Shown piece after piece: positions 18,348 to 27,824 of a stretch of 64,000 nucleotides of DNA. Below the pieces are notes generated by a model. It ran no database searches. It was not told where the DNA came from and worked only from the letters and a program-made list of their open reading frames with translations. The DNA comes from Ga0077555 sp041397775 (lineage in GTDB: Bacteria; Pseudomonadota; Alphaproteobacteria; Rhizobiales; Hyphomicrobiaceae): contig JAWKWB010000010.1 of assembly GCA_041397775.1 (NCBI GenBank), positions 62,001 through 126,000 of the forward strand. Reading direction: 5' to 3'. Made by a program: the position numbers and the translations under genes. Position 1 is the stretch's first letter. Every line of letters starts with the position of its first letter.

Positions 18348-18519
18348 GCCTTGCCTTCCTCGTTTCGGAGTTATCCGCGATCCACGTTCACTATATCGGG
18401 ACTTGGTGGCTTGTGGAGGTAAAAAGAGGTGCAGGCCGTGGCCGCGACGCTTGCCACGCCTGGGGAATTGGGCGACATCACCGCCACGCCGCAACAACTC
18501 TTCGTGGAAGTGCCTCGCA

Positions 18520-19860
18520 ATGCCTTCGACCGTATTCGAATCCGGGATTTTTCGTGACATGTTCGGAACGCCCGCCATGCGGCAGGTGTTCAGTGACGAG
18601 CGGTTGGTGGCGGCCTACGTCGAGGTCGAGGTGGCCCTGGCCCGCGCCGAGGCCAAGGTGGGGCTGATCCCCCAGCAGGCGGCCGCCGAGATCGCCGCGC
18701 GCGCCGACGCCCGGGCCATCGACATCGCCCAGCTCAAGCACGAGACCGACATCGTCGGCTACCCGATCATCGGCATCGTGCACCAGATGGCCAGGCAGTG
18801 TGGCGAGGCGGGACGCTTCGTGCATTGGGGCGCCACGACGCAGGACATCATGGACAGCGCCACGGTGCTGCAGGTGCGCGATGCCCTCGCCCTCGTCGAC
18901 GCCGACCTGGAAGCGCTCGACCGGACGCTGACCGCGCTCGCGGCTCGATATCGCGACACGGTGATGGCCGGCCGCACGCACCTCCAGCACGCGCTCCCCG
19001 TCACGTTCGGTTACAAGGCCGCCGTCTGGCTGTCGATGATCCGCCGCCATCGCGAGCGCCTGGCACAGATGCGCCCGCGCGTTCTGGTCGTTCAGTTCTC
19101 CGGCGCGGCCGGCACGCTGGCGTCGCTCGGCGACCAGGGCCTCGCCGTCCAGGCGGCCCTCGCCGAGGAATTGGGGCTCGGCCAGCCCGACATCACGTGG
19201 CACGCCGCGCGCGACAACATGGCGGAGGCCGCGACGCTGCTCGGCCTGATCACCGGCAGCCTGTCCAAGATCGCCGTCGACGTCATGCTGATGATGCAGA
19301 CCGAGATCGGCGAGGTGTTCGAGCCGTTCGTTCCCGGGCGCGGCGCTTCCTCGACGATGCCGCAGAAGCGCAATCCGATCTCGTGCGAGATGATCGTGGC
19401 GCTGGCCAAGGCCGTGCGCAATCACGTCTCGCTGATGCTGGACGGCATGGCGGCCGACCACGAGCGCGCCACCGGGCCCTGGCATCTGGAGTGGATGGCG
19501 GTGCCCGAGATGTTCATCGCGTCTGCAAGTGCCCTCCATCAGGCGCGCTTCATGCTGGACGGCCTGATCGTGGAACCCGATGCGATGCGCCGCAATCTCG
19601 ACCTGACCGGCGGCCTCATCGTCGCCGAGGCCGTGATGATGGCGCTGGCGCCGCATACCGGCCGGGGCGTGGCGCACGATGTCGTCTACGAATGCTGCCG
19701 TGCGGCCCTGGGCGAGGGCACGCCGCTGATCGACCAGTTGCGCAGGCGCGGTGAAGTAACGGCACATTTCGACGAGGCGGGATTGCAGCGCCTCGTCGAT
19801 CCGGCGCACTATCTCGGCGTTGCTGGAGCGATGGTCGACCGGATCACGCGCGGTGGCTGA
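18520..19860 (+). CDS. Fumarase/aspartase superfamily lyase, closest to 3-carboxy-cis,cis-muconate cycloisomerase (PcaB-like)
   Basis: A 446-residue protein with the superfamily signature GRGASSTMPQKRNP (about 282-295) and HWGATTQDIMDS and GRTHLQHALPVTFG motifs near the active site. The opening STVFESGIFRDMFGTPAM and overall length match PcaB-type enzymes of the protocatechuate branch more than adenylosuccinate lyase. No other pca gene is nearby, so substrate assignment is uncertain. ATG 18520 is chosen by alignment, with ggaag upstream. Confidence 0.85.
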   Translation: MPSTVFESGIFRDMFGTPAMRQVFSDERLVAAYVEVEVALARAEAKVGLIPQQAAAEIAARADARAIDIAQLKHETDIVGYPIIGIVHQMARQCGEAGRFVHWGATTQDIMDSATVLQVRDALALVDADLEALDRTLTALAARYRDTVMAGRTHLQHALPVTFGYKAAVWLSMIRRHRERLAQMRPRVLVVQFSGAAGTLASLGDQGLAVQAALAEELGLGQPDITWHAARDNMAEAATLLGLITGSLSKIAVDVMLMMQTEIGEVFEPFVPGRGASSTMPQKRNPISCEMIVALAKAVRNHVSLMLDGMAADHERATGPWHLEWMAVPEMFIASASALHQARFMLDGLIVEPDAMRRNLDLTGGLIVAEAVMMALAPHTGRGVAHDVVYECCRAALGEGTPLIDQLRRRGEVTAHFDEAGLQRLVDPAHYLGVAGAMVDRITRGG

Positions 19861-19917
19861 GCACGGCCGCCCCACCGGGCAGCGCCGGCAGCCAACCGCC
19901 TCAGCGAGGACGCCCGT

Positions 19918-21744
19918 TTGAGCGAGGCCGACAAGAACGCGCCGATCCCGGCACCGACGTCAGCAGCGAGCCTGGTCCTCGATCAGCGGACACGCGGCCT
20001 GCTGGCGCGTGTCCTGCGTGACTGGGTGCTGCCGCGCAGGAAGGCGCTCGCGATCGCCCTGGTGCTGATGGCGGGCCTGGCGGGCGTGACCGGCTCCTAT
20101 CCGCGCCTCATCAAGTATGCCTTCGACGTACTGCCCAAGGGCGATGTGGGGCTGCTCTACGGCATCGCCGGCCTGATCATCCTCGCCACGACGGCGCGCG
20201 CGGTGCTGCTCTACCTGACGACGGTCCAGACCAATCGCATCGTCCTGCGCATCGCCGTCGAGATGCAGAAGGCGGGCATTTCGCACCTGCTGAAAGCGGA
20301 TTTCGCGCGGCTGACGCGAGACGCGCCGGGTGAATTGATCTCACGCCTCACCAACGACATCGCCCAGATCCAGGTGGCGCTGCAGGCCGCTCTCACCACG
20401 GCCGTCCGCGACGCCATGATGATCGTGGCCCTGGTGATCTACATGATCTGGAGCGACCCCATGCTGTCGCTCATCGTGCTGGGCGTCTATCCCTTCGCCA
20501 TCCTGCCGATCATGGCCATCGGCAAACGCTTGAAGCGCGTCGCCCGCCGCACGCAGGAAGAGCTGGCGCAGATGCTGTCCCTGATGGGGGAAAAGCTGGG
20601 CGGCGCCCGGCTCATCAAGACCTTCCGGCTCGAGGACTACGCGGCCGGCCGCATGATCGCCAGCTTCGAGCAGATCTATGTGCTGCGCATGAAATCGGTG
20701 CGCCAGCGCGCGCGTCTCGATCCCATGCTGGAAATGCTGGGAGGCTTTGCCGTTGCCGGTGTGATGTCGCTGGCGACGTGGCGCATCGCCTCCGGCATTG
20801 CCACGATCGGCGATTTCATGGCGTTCGTGACGGCGCTGGTGCTGGCGGCCCAGCCCACGCGCGGCCTGGGCAACCTGTCCGTGCGGGTGCAGGAGGGCCT
20901 GGCGGCTGCCGAGCGCTTCTATGCCCTGCTCGACGAGCGGCCCTCGATCGTCGATCGGCCGGACGCACGGCCGCTGGCCGTCGGCATGGGGGCGATTTCC
21001 TTCGAGAACGTCTCTTTCAGCTATGCGTCCGCGCCGGGCGCGCCGGCCCTGCGCGACCTTGCGCTCGAGGTCGCGGGCGGCGCGACGGTCGCCCTCGTCG
21101 GTCGCTCGGGATCGGGCAAGTCGACGCTGATCAACCTCGTGCCGCGCCTGTTCGACGTCGATGCCGGCAGCATTCGCATCGATGGCACCGACATCCGTGA
21201 CGTGACGCTGGAGAGCCTGCGTGGCGCAATCGCCATGGTAAGCCAGGACGTGACGCTGTTCGACGATACGATCCGCGCCAACATCGCGCTGGGCCGCCTC
21301 GACGCGAGTGACGCGGATATCGAAGCGGCGGCCCGCGCGGCGGCGGCGCACGAGTTCATCCTGGCCCAGCCGCAGGGCTACGACACGATGATCGGCGATC
21401 GCGGTTCGCGGCTGTCGGGTGGGCAGCGCCAGCGCATCGCGCTTGCACGTGCGATCCTCAAGAATGCGCCGATCCTGTTGCTGGACGAGGCGACGAGCGC
21501 GCTCGATTCCGAGTCCGAGCGGCTGGTGCAGCAGGCGCTCGCGCGTTTCACGCAAGGCCGCACCACCCTGGTGATCGCCCATCGCCTGTCCACGGTGGAG
21601 AACGCCGACCTCATCTGCGTCATGGAGGATGGACGGATCGTCGAGCAGGGGCGCTACGACGAGCTGTTGCATCGCGGCGGTGCCTTCGCGCGGCTTGCGC
21701 ATTCCCAGCTTTCAGCCGAGCCCGGAGCGGCCGCCGCAAAGTGA
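19918..21744 (+). CDS. MsbA-type ABC exporter (fused permease and ATPase)
   Basis: A 608-residue half-transporter: a six-helix membrane domain (about 35-320) and an ATPase domain with Walker A GRSGSGKST (395-403), signature LSGGQRQR (499-506), Walker B ILLLDEATSALD with D523/E524, and the H-loop IAHRLSTVENAD. The domain order and sequence style fit lipid A/lipid or multidrug exporters that act as homodimers. The start is TTG 19918 with gagga about 8 bp upstream. It follows the lyase by 57 bp and could be in the same transcript, though no functional link is evident. Confidence 0.93.
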   Translation: MSEADKNAPIPAPTSAASLVLDQRTRGLLARVLRDWVLPRRKALAIALVLMAGLAGVTGSYPRLIKYAFDVLPKGDVGLLYGIAGLIILATTARAVLLYLTTVQTNRIVLRIAVEMQKAGISHLLKADFARLTRDAPGELISRLTNDIAQIQVALQAALTTAVRDAMMIVALVIYMIWSDPMLSLIVLGVYPFAILPIMAIGKRLKRVARRTQEELAQMLSLMGEKLGGARLIKTFRLEDYAAGRMIASFEQIYVLRMKSVRQRARLDPMLEMLGGFAVAGVMSLATWRIASGIATIGDFMAFVTALVLAAQPTRGLGNLSVRVQEGLAAAERFYALLDERPSIVDRPDARPLAVGMGAISFENVSFSYASAPGAPALRDLALEVAGGATVALVGRSGSGKSTLINLVPRLFDVDAGSIRIDGTDIRDVTLESLRGAIAMVSQDVTLFDDTIRANIALGRLDASDADIEAAARAAAAHEFILAQPQGYDTMIGDRGSRLSGGQRQRIALARAILKNAPILLLDEATSALDSESERLVQQALARFTQGRTTLVIAHRLSTVENADLICVMEDGRIVEQGRYDELLHRGGAFARLAHSQLSAEPGAAAAK

Positions 21745-22056
21745 CGGTTCGTCATCGAACCCGGCGACTGCTGCATCATGTCCGTACTTTTGGGGGTTCA
21801 CCCCGCACGAAACCTTTAGTAGTTTAGGCCGCGGGGAGAGACGAATACGCCCGAACGACGAGATCGGCGATCAACGCCGGCAGCGCGGTGCGAGCCGTGT
21901 CATTCATTGCAAAGCGTCGAGCCGATCCCCTAACATCGTGGTCGCGTGTCGTAGGCTGCCTGGAAAATCGGGGGCGGTCCGTGCGCGATTGTGGTCTTGT
22001 CGGGGAGCAGAATTCGTGCGCGAGGTCGTCCGCCCAAGCTCTGAAGGAGCGCCATC
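21745..22056. promoter_or_regulatory. Intergenic region upstream of the mrp operon
   Basis: These 312 bp contain no convincing gene. A short stem (gggg-ttca-cccc, near 21794) follows the ABC gene. The operon promoter is presumably in the right half; I could not single out a confident -35/-10 pair. aaggagcg precedes the mrpE GTG. Confidence 0.4.
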
Positions 22057-22533
22057 GTGAGCCGGTTGGTCAGCCTGTTCGTCGCGCTCTTCGTGTTCTG
22101 GCTCGCTCTGTCGGGCCACTTCACGCCGTTTCTCATCGCGGCCGGTGTAGCATCGTCACTTCTTTGCGTGTGGGTCGCCGCCCGCATGGGGGTTGCCGAT
22201 GGCGAAGGCCATCCCGTGAGCTTCTTCATTCCCGCCATATCGTATTTCCCGTGGATCGTCTGGGAGATCGTCAAGGCGGCCTGGGCCGTGACCAAGGTGA
22301 TCGTCGACCCCCGCCTGCCCGTGTCACCGACGATGACACGGGTCACCGCCAGCCAGCGCACCACGGTCGGCATCGCGACCTACGCCAACTCGATCACGCT
22401 GACGCCGGGCACCATCACCATGGATGTGAAGGGCGACGTGCTCACCATTCATGCGCTGGTGCGCGAAGGTGCCGACGATCTCGAAGGGGGCGGCATGGAC
22501 GCCAAGGTCTCCGAGTTCGAGGGAGCACGCTGA
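22057..22533 (+). CDS. mrpE: Na+/H+ antiporter subunit E (MrpE/MnhE)
   Basis: A 158-residue protein from GTG 22057, with two or three N-terminal membrane helices and the MnhE signatures FIPAISYFPWIVWEIVKAAW and ANSITLTPGTITMDV, followed by a short soluble tail. MrpE is a small subunit of the multi-protein Mrp cation/proton antiporter in the inner membrane. It is the first gene of the operon. Its stop overlaps the mrpF ATG (TGATG). Confidence 0.94.
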   Translation: MSRLVSLFVALFVFWLALSGHFTPFLIAAGVASSLLCVWVAARMGVADGEGHPVSFFIPAISYFPWIVWEIVKAAWAVTKVIVDPRLPVSPTMTRVTASQRTTVGIATYANSITLTPGTITMDVKGDVLTIHALVREGADDLEGGGMDAKVSEFEGAR

Positions 22534-22808
22534 TGTTCATCGCTGCTGCAGCCGCCATTCTGATCGCGCTGGCGCTGGTGCTGGTGCGTGCGTTGGCAGG
22601 GCCGACGATCTTCGATCGCGTCCTGGCCGGCAATTCGGTGGGCTCTCTGGCCGTTCTCCTGCTGGCGGTCGTCGGCTTCCTGACAGGGCGGCCCGAGTGG
22701 CTCGACATCGCGCTCGTCTATGGCCTTCTCAACATCGTGAGCACGCTGGCGATCCTGAAGTTCTTCCGCCACGGCGACCTCGCCTACGATCCCGAGGACA
22801 ACGCATGA
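22533..22808 (+). CDS. mrpF: Na+/H+ antiporter subunit F (MrpF/MnhF)
   Basis: A 91-residue protein with three membrane helices and the MrpF marks LVRALAGPTIFDRVLAGNS and WLDIALVYGLLN. It starts within the mrpE stop and ends in an ATGA overlap with mrpG. MrpF forms part of the membrane arm near MrpA/MrpG and is needed for assembly of the antiporter. Confidence 0.94.
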   Translation: MFIAAAAAILIALALVLVRALAGPTIFDRVLAGNSVGSLAVLLLAVVGFLTGRPEWLDIALVYGLLNIVSTLAILKFFRHGDLAYDPEDNA

Positions 22809-23179
22809 TGGGCGTGTTGATCGACGTGCTGAGCTGGGCATTCCTTCTGGCTGGCGGCGCATTCACCATCGTCGGCGCCATCGGCATGGTGCGCATGCCC
22901 GATCTCTATACGCGCATGCACGCGGCCAGCGTGATCGACACGCTGGGGGTCGGGTTCATGGGCGCAGGCATGATGCTGCAGGCCGGCTTCTCGCTGATCA
23001 CGATGAAGATCCTGTTCCTGCTCGGGCTTTTCTTCTTCGTCAGCCCCGTGATCACGCATGCGCTGGCGCAGGCGGCCCTGCATGTCGGTATCGCCCCGCG
23101 CCTGGCCGAGGACCGGCGCGCACGCGATCCTGCGCCGCCCGCGAAGGCGGCGGCCGGCGACGAAACGCCAAAGGAGTAG
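22805..23179 (+). CDS. mrpG: Na+/H+ antiporter subunit G (MrpG/MnhG)
   Basis: A 124-residue protein with three helices and the diagnostic IGMVRMPDLYTRMHAASV segment of MrpG (PhaG/MnhG). A basic Pro/Ala-rich tail of about 25 residues is longer than usual. The ATG overlaps the mrpF stop by 4 bp; a second ATG follows at 22808. The next gene begins 7 bp after the stop with aaggag. Confidence 0.94.
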   Translation: MMGVLIDVLSWAFLLAGGAFTIVGAIGMVRMPDLYTRMHAASVIDTLGVGFMGAGMMLQAGFSLITMKILFLLGLFFFVSPVITHALAQAALHVGIAPRLAEDRRARDPAPPAKAAAGDETPKE

Positions 23180-23186
23180 TGCGGGG

Positions 23187-23753
23187 ATGGAATCACTCAT
23201 CATCATGGTGCTGCTGACGATGCTCGCGATCGTGACGATCGGCGTCGCCCGCCAGCGCAATCTGTTCGCCGTCGTGATGCTCGCCGGTATCTACAGCTTC
23301 CTGATGGCGAGCGTCATGATCGTGCTCGATGCCGTCGACGTCGCGATGACGGAAGCATCCGTCGGCGCCGGCGTCTCCACGGTGTTCCTGCTGGCAGCGC
23401 TGCACCTGACGGAGCGGCTCGAGCAGCGGCCCCATCACACGGCATTCCTGCCGCTGCTGCTCGCTGTCGTGGTCGGGGCCGGACTGGTCTACGGCACCAT
23501 CGGGCTTTCCCCGTTCGGAACGCCCGATGCCATGATCCACAAGCACGTCGCCCCCACCTACCTGGCCGACAGCATCAAGGACACGATGGTGCCGAACGTC
23601 GTGACCTCGGTCCTGGCCGACTACCGCGGCTACGACACGCTGGGCGAGACGACAGTGATCTTCACCGCCGGCATCGGCGTCATGCTGCTGCTCAAGGGGC
23701 AGGGCCGCAAGAAGGCGGCCGGCGGCAAGGCTGGCGGCGGGGACAAGGCATGA
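23187..23753 (+). CDS. MrpA C-terminal-like (DUF4040/MbhD) fused to MbhE-like domain
   Basis: A 188-residue membrane protein. The N-terminal half (ARQRNLFAVVMLAGIYSFLM, then TEASVGAGVSTVFLLAAL) matches DUF4040, the piece corresponding to the end of MrpA or to MbhD of membrane-bound hydrogenases. The C-terminal half (NVVTSVLADYRGYDTLGETT) matches MbhE / the N-terminus of long MrpB proteins. In canonical seven-gene mrp operons these segments are parts of MrpA/MrpB; a separate gene here is the archaeal/Mbh arrangement. It overlaps mrpB by 4 bp. Confidence 0.88.
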   Translation: MESLIIMVLLTMLAIVTIGVARQRNLFAVVMLAGIYSFLMASVMIVLDAVDVAMTEASVGAGVSTVFLLAALHLTERLEQRPHHTAFLPLLLAVVVGAGLVYGTIGLSPFGTPDAMIHKHVAPTYLADSIKDTMVPNVVTSVLADYRGYDTLGETTVIFTAGIGVMLLLKGQGRKKAAGGKAGGGDKA

Positions 23754-24166
23754 AGAACGATCTCATCCTGCGCATCGGCAGCAAGATGGTGCTGCCGTTC
23801 ATCCTGCTCTTCGCCCTCTACGTCCAGTTCCATGGCGACTATGGCCCGGGTGGCGGCTTCCAGGCCGGCGTGATCACGGCGGCCATGGTCATCCTCTATG
23901 CTCTCGTCTTCGGCATGCAGGAGGCCAAGCGCATCGCGCCGCAGGCGCTGGTGGAGCGACTGATCCCCGTTGGCGTCCTCATCTATGCCGGGACCGGCGT
24001 CGCGGGCCTCCTGATGGGGGGCAATTTCATCGAGTACACGCATCTCGCACACGAGAGCGCGCACGGTCACGAGCGCGGCATTTTCTGGGTCGAGATCGGC
24101 GTCCTCGTGACCGTCTCCTCCACCATGATCGCCATCTTCTACGCCTTCGTCGACAGGGGACGGTGA
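23750..24166 (+). CDS. mrpB: Na+/H+ antiporter subunit B (MrpB/MnhB)
   Basis: A 138-residue, four-helix protein with the MnhB signatures HGDYGPGGGFQAGVI and IFWVEIGVLVTVSSTMIAIF. It is the short MnhB domain only; the upstream gene supplies the domain that precedes it in longer MrpB proteins. It belongs to the core of the antiporter near MrpC and MrpD. Start and stop both overlap neighbouring genes. Confidence 0.94.
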   Translation: MKNDLILRIGSKMVLPFILLFALYVQFHGDYGPGGGFQAGVITAAMVILYALVFGMQEAKRIAPQALVERLIPVGVLIYAGTGVAGLLMGGNFIEYTHLAHESAHGHERGIFWVEIGVLVTVSSTMIAIFYAFVDRGR

Positions 24167-24531
24167 TGGACCTGCTGCAACGCTTCGCCGAGCACTACAA
24201 CTATATCGTCACGATCTTCCTGATGGTCGCGGGCCTCTACATCGTCATCGCCCGCAGCAACATGATCAAGAAGCTGATCGGCCTCTCGCTGTTCCAGACG
24301 TCGGTGTACCTTCTGTACCTGACGCCCGCCAAGATCATCGGTGGCACCGCCCCGATCCTCGATCCCGCCTACAAGGTCTACTCCAATCCTCTGCCGCACG
24401 TGCTCATGCTGACGGCGATCGTGGTCGGCGTCGCGACGCTGGCGCTGGGCCTCGCCCTCGTGGTGCGCATCCACGAGGCCTACGGCACCATGGACGAGGA
24501 CGACATCTTCGAGAAGGAGAGCGACGCGTGA
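24166..24531 (+). CDS. mrpC: Na+/H+ antiporter subunit C (MrpC, NuoK-like)
   Basis: A 121-residue, three-helix protein homologous to NuoK of complex I: IVIARSNMIKKLIGLSLFQT and PLPHVLMLTAIVVGVATLAL, with the expected membrane Glu/His-poor helix pattern of MrpC. ATG 24166 overlaps the mrpB TGA (TGATG); a GTG one codon earlier is possible. It ends in a 4-bp overlap with the first mrpD gene. Confidence 0.94.
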   Translation: MDLLQRFAEHYNYIVTIFLMVAGLYIVIARSNMIKKLIGLSLFQTSVYLLYLTPAKIIGGTAPILDPAYKVYSNPLPHVLMLTAIVVGVATLALGLALVVRIHEAYGTMDEDDIFEKESDA

Positions 24532-26022
24532 AGTCGATTTCCGCGCACCTCCCCGCATTGGTCGTGGTCGTGCCGATGCTGGGCGCCTTGCTCTCCGCAT
24601 TCTTCCGCCGTGGCGTTCTCGCCTGGGCGTTCGCGCTCGTCGTGAGCTGGCTGATGCCGGTGATCGCGTTCGGCCTGCTCGATCAGGTCCTGTCGGGTGG
24701 CGCCATCTCCTATCGCCTCGGCGGCTGGCAGCCGCCCATCGGCATCGAATATCGCGTCGATACGCTGAATGCCTTCGTGCTCGTGCTCATCTCCGTGGTG
24801 GGCGCCGTCGTGATGCCGTTCGCGCGCCGCAGCGTCGCCTTCGAGATCGATGGCGACAAGCAGCCGTGGTTCTACACCATGTACCTGCTGTGCCTGACCG
24901 GCCTGCTCGGCATCACGGTCACGGGCGATGCGTTCAACCTGTTCGTCTTCCTCGAGATCTCGTCGCTGGCGACGTATGTGATCATCGCCATGGGACGCGA
25001 CCGGCGGTCGCTGCTGGGCGCCTACCAGTACCTGATCATGGGCACCATCGGCGCGACGTTCTACGTCATCGGCGTCGGCCTGCTCTATCTCGTGACGGGC
25101 ACGCTCAACATCGTCGATCTCGCAGCACGGCTCGGACCCGCCTTCGACGGAGGCGCGAGCCGGCCCGTGCTCGCCGCACTCGCCTTCATCACGGTCGGCA
25201 TCAGCCTCAAGCTGGCGCTGTTCCCGCTGCACGTCTGGCTGCCCGGCGCCTATGCCTACGCGCCTTCGTTCGCGACGGCCTTTCTCGCCGGCACCGCCAC
25301 CAAGGTGGCCATCTACGTGATGATCCGCGTGTTCTTCTCGATCTTCGGGCCGTCGCTGAGCCTGAAGTCGATTGCGGTGTCGGAAGTGCTGATGGTGCTG
25401 TCCGTGGCGGCGATGGTGATCGCCTCGCTGGTTGCGGTCTTCGAGGCGAACGTGAAGCGCCTGCTGGCCTATTCGTCGCTGGCCCAGGTCGGCTACATCA
25501 CGCTGGGCATCAGCCTGGCCAACGTGTCGGGCCTGACGGGCAGCATCGTGCATCTCCTCAACCACGCGATCATGAAGACGGCGCTGTTCCTCGCCATCGG
25601 CGCCGTCGTCTATCGCTGCGGCGCGGTGAAAATGGCGGACCTCGCCGGCATCGGGCGGCGCATGCCGCTCACCATGGCGGCTTTCGTCGTGGGTGGCTTT
25701 GCCATCATCGGCGTGCCCGGCACCTCCGGTTTCGTCTCGAAGTGGTACTTGGCGCTGGGTGCATTCGATCGCGGTTGGTGGCCGCTGGTCTTCGTGATCC
25801 TGGCAACCTCGCTCCTGGCCGTCGTCTACATCGGTCGCGTCGTCGAGATCGCCTGGTTCCGCGAGCCCTCCGCTGGCGGCCAAGGCGTCGGATCCGCCGC
25901 TGTCGATGCTGGTGCCGCTGCTGCTGCTTGCGGCGGCTACGATCTATCTCGGGATCGATACGGAGCTTTCGGCGACTGTCGCCCGCAAGGCTGCCGAGAT
26001 GCTGGTAGGTGGCCTGAAATGA
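24528..26022 (+). CDS. mrpD: Antiporter subunit D homologue 1 (MrpD/NuoN-like), with a +1 frameshift near its end
   Basis: The GTG-started frame encodes an MrpD-type proton-pumping subunit of about 14 helices: TGDAFNLFVFLEISSLATYV (Glu of helix 5), LFPLHVWLPGAYAYAP (lysine/His-region helices) and LLAYSSLAQVGYITLG. At about 25875 the frame shifts: removing one G from gctggcggcc restores AAAKASDPPLSMLVPLLLL through KAAEMLVGGLK to TGA 26020-26022, the normal last helix. As written, the frame instead runs on without a stop into the next subunit, giving a 995-residue fusion with a nonsense linker. Either a real mutation or a read error. Confidence 0.88.
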
Positions 26023-27515
26023 TGCTCTTCGCTACGCCCGACACACAGGCCCTGGCCGCCATCGTCATCCCCTTCATCGGCGCCATCCTCATCCCGCTGG
26101 CGCACCGCATTCCCAACCTGCGCGAAACGATCACGCTGGCGACTGCCGCCCTCGTGGCCGTGACGGTGTGGGGCCTGCTGCCGGGAGTCCTGGCCGGCGG
26201 CCGCCCCGGCCTCGAGCTGATCCAGGTGGTGCCCGGCCTCACCATCGCCTTCAAGGTGGAGCCGCTTGGCCTCTTGTTCGCGCTCGTGGCCGGCTCGCTG
26301 TGGATCGTCAATTCGGTCTATTCGATCGGCTATATGCGCGGTAACGACGAGCCCAGGCAGACCTCCTTCTACGTCTGCTTCGCCGTCGCCATCGGGGCCG
26401 CCATCGGCCTGGCCTTCTCGGCCAATCTCTTCACGCTGTTCCTGTTCTACGAGATCCTGACGCTTTCGACCTATCCACTCGTCACGCACAAGGCCAACGA
26501 CGAGGCGATCCGGGGCGGGCGCATCTATCTGCTGCTGCTCATCGGCACGTCGATGCTGCTGCTGCTGCCCGCCATCATCGGCACGTGGATGCTGGCCGGC
26601 ACCATCGAGCTGAAGCAGGGCGGCATCCTGCCCGCGGACCTGAGCCCGGCGCTGATCGGCGTGCTTCTCGCCCTCTACATGTTCGGCATCGGCAAGGCGG
26701 CCTTGATGCCGTTCCACTTCTGGCTGCCGGCGGCGATGGTGGCCCCCACCCCCGTCAGCGCCCTGCTGCATGCCGTGGCGGTCGTGAAGGCCGGTGTGTT
26801 CACGGTGCTCAAGGTCGTCGTGTTCGTGTTCGGCGTCGACCGCCTGCATGCCACCGGCGCTTCGGAGTGGCTCGTCTATTTCAGTTCCGCAGCGCTGCTG
26901 CTGGCCTCCGTCATCGCGCTGACGAAGACCAACCTGAAGGCGCGGCTGGCCTATTCGACGGTCAGCCAGCTCGGCTATGTCGTGCTTGCCGGCGCGCTGG
27001 CGACATCGATGAGCGTGACCGGCGGCGCCATGCAGATCGCCATGCATGCGGCAGGCAAGATCACCTTGTTCTTCTGCGCCGGCGCGATCTATGTCGCCCA
27101 CCACAAGACCGAGATCGCGCAGCTCGATGGCATCGGCCGGAAGATGCCGGTCACCATGCTGGCTTTCCTGGTCGGCTCCATGAGCATCATCGGCCTGCCA
27201 CCGCTCGGCGGCGTCTGGCCCAAATGGGCCATCGGCGTGGGGGCCTGGGATGCGGGGCATGCCCTCGTCATCGGCGTGCTCATGGTGAGTTCGCTGCTGA
27301 ATGTGGCCTATCTCATCCCGATCGCGGCCCGCGCCTTCTTCGCCAAGCCCGCGCCCGATGACGACGATCACGGCCACCATGCCGCCGACGGCATCGAGGA
27401 AGCGCCGTTGCCGTGCCTGCTGGCCCTGTGCACGACGGCGTTGCTGACACTGGTCCTCTTCTTCTTTCCCGACCGCATCGAGGCGCTCATCGCCCCGGTG
27501 CTGGCCGCACGATAG
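26019..27515 (+). CDS. Antiporter subunit D homologue 2 (MrpD/NuoM-like)
   Basis: About 498 residues from ATG 26019 or 26022, which overlap the restored mrpD1 stop; ggtaggtgg lies upstream. It is a second proton-translocating subunit with ANLFTLFLFYEILTLSTYPL, MPFHFWLPAAMVAPTPVSAL, LHAVAVVKAGVFTVLK and LAYSTVSQLGYVVLAG, all hallmarks of the NuoL/M/N family. A His/Asp-rich loop (DDDDHGHHAADG) precedes the last helix. It is in frame with mrpD1 because of the upstream indel, but gene overlap and homology argue for a separate protein. Confidence 0.88.
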   Translation: MMLFATPDTQALAAIVIPFIGAILIPLAHRIPNLRETITLATAALVAVTVWGLLPGVLAGGRPGLELIQVVPGLTIAFKVEPLGLLFALVAGSLWIVNSVYSIGYMRGNDEPRQTSFYVCFAVAIGAAIGLAFSANLFTLFLFYEILTLSTYPLVTHKANDEAIRGGRIYLLLLIGTSMLLLLPAIIGTWMLAGTIELKQGGILPADLSPALIGVLLALYMFGIGKAALMPFHFWLPAAMVAPTPVSALLHAVAVVKAGVFTVLKVVVFVFGVDRLHATGASEWLVYFSSAALLLASVIALTKTNLKARLAYSTVSQLGYVVLAGALATSMSVTGGAMQIAMHAAGKITLFFCAGAIYVAHHKTEIAQLDGIGRKMPVTMLAFLVGSMSIIGLPPLGGVWPKWAIGVGAWDAGHALVIGVLMVSSLLNVAYLIPIAARAFFAKPAPDDDDHGHHAADGIEEAPLPCLLALCTTALLTLVLFFFPDRIEALIAPVLAAR

Positions 27516-27533
27516 CCCGGGGGTTCGCAAACG

Positions 27534-27824
27534 ATGAGCGACCAACACAAGCCGGCCGACGGCGTCGGCCATGCACCCGAAGGCGAAGCGCCGCACTGGC
27601 TCGAGCGGCCCGAGAACGTGAACAAGATCGTCAAGGGGCTCTATGCCGTTTCGGCGCTGCTGTTCCTCTTCGACTGGTTCGTGCACAAGCACAGCAACTT
27701 CGCCATCGAGCACGTGTTCGGCTTCTACGGCCTCTACGGCTTCATCGGTTGTGTGTTTCTCGTCGTCGCCGCCAAGGGCATGCGAACGATCCTGATGCGC
27801 CCGGAGGACTACTATGATCGCTGA
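27534..27824 (+). CDS. Small membrane protein of the antiporter operon, unknown function
   Basis: A 96-residue protein: a hydrophilic His/Pro-rich N-terminus, then two membrane helices (about 40-55 and 64-83) joined by a loop with FVHKHSNFAIEHVFGFYGLY, and the ending MRTILMRPEDYYDR. It is not one of the seven standard Mrp subunits. It lies 18 bp after mrpD2 and its end overlaps the next subunit by 11 bp, so it should be made together with them and may be an accessory subunit. Confidence 0.82.
   Translation: MSDQHKPADGVGHAPEGEAPHWLERPENVNKIVKGLYAVSALLFLFDWFVHKHSNFAIEHVFGFYGLYGFIGCVFLVVAAKGMRTILMRPEDYYDR

Noticed and set aside
24528..27515. A genuine 995-residue double antiporter protein
   Set aside because: The linker is out-of-frame sequence, and the alternative frame gives the normal end of the first subunit overlapping the next start.
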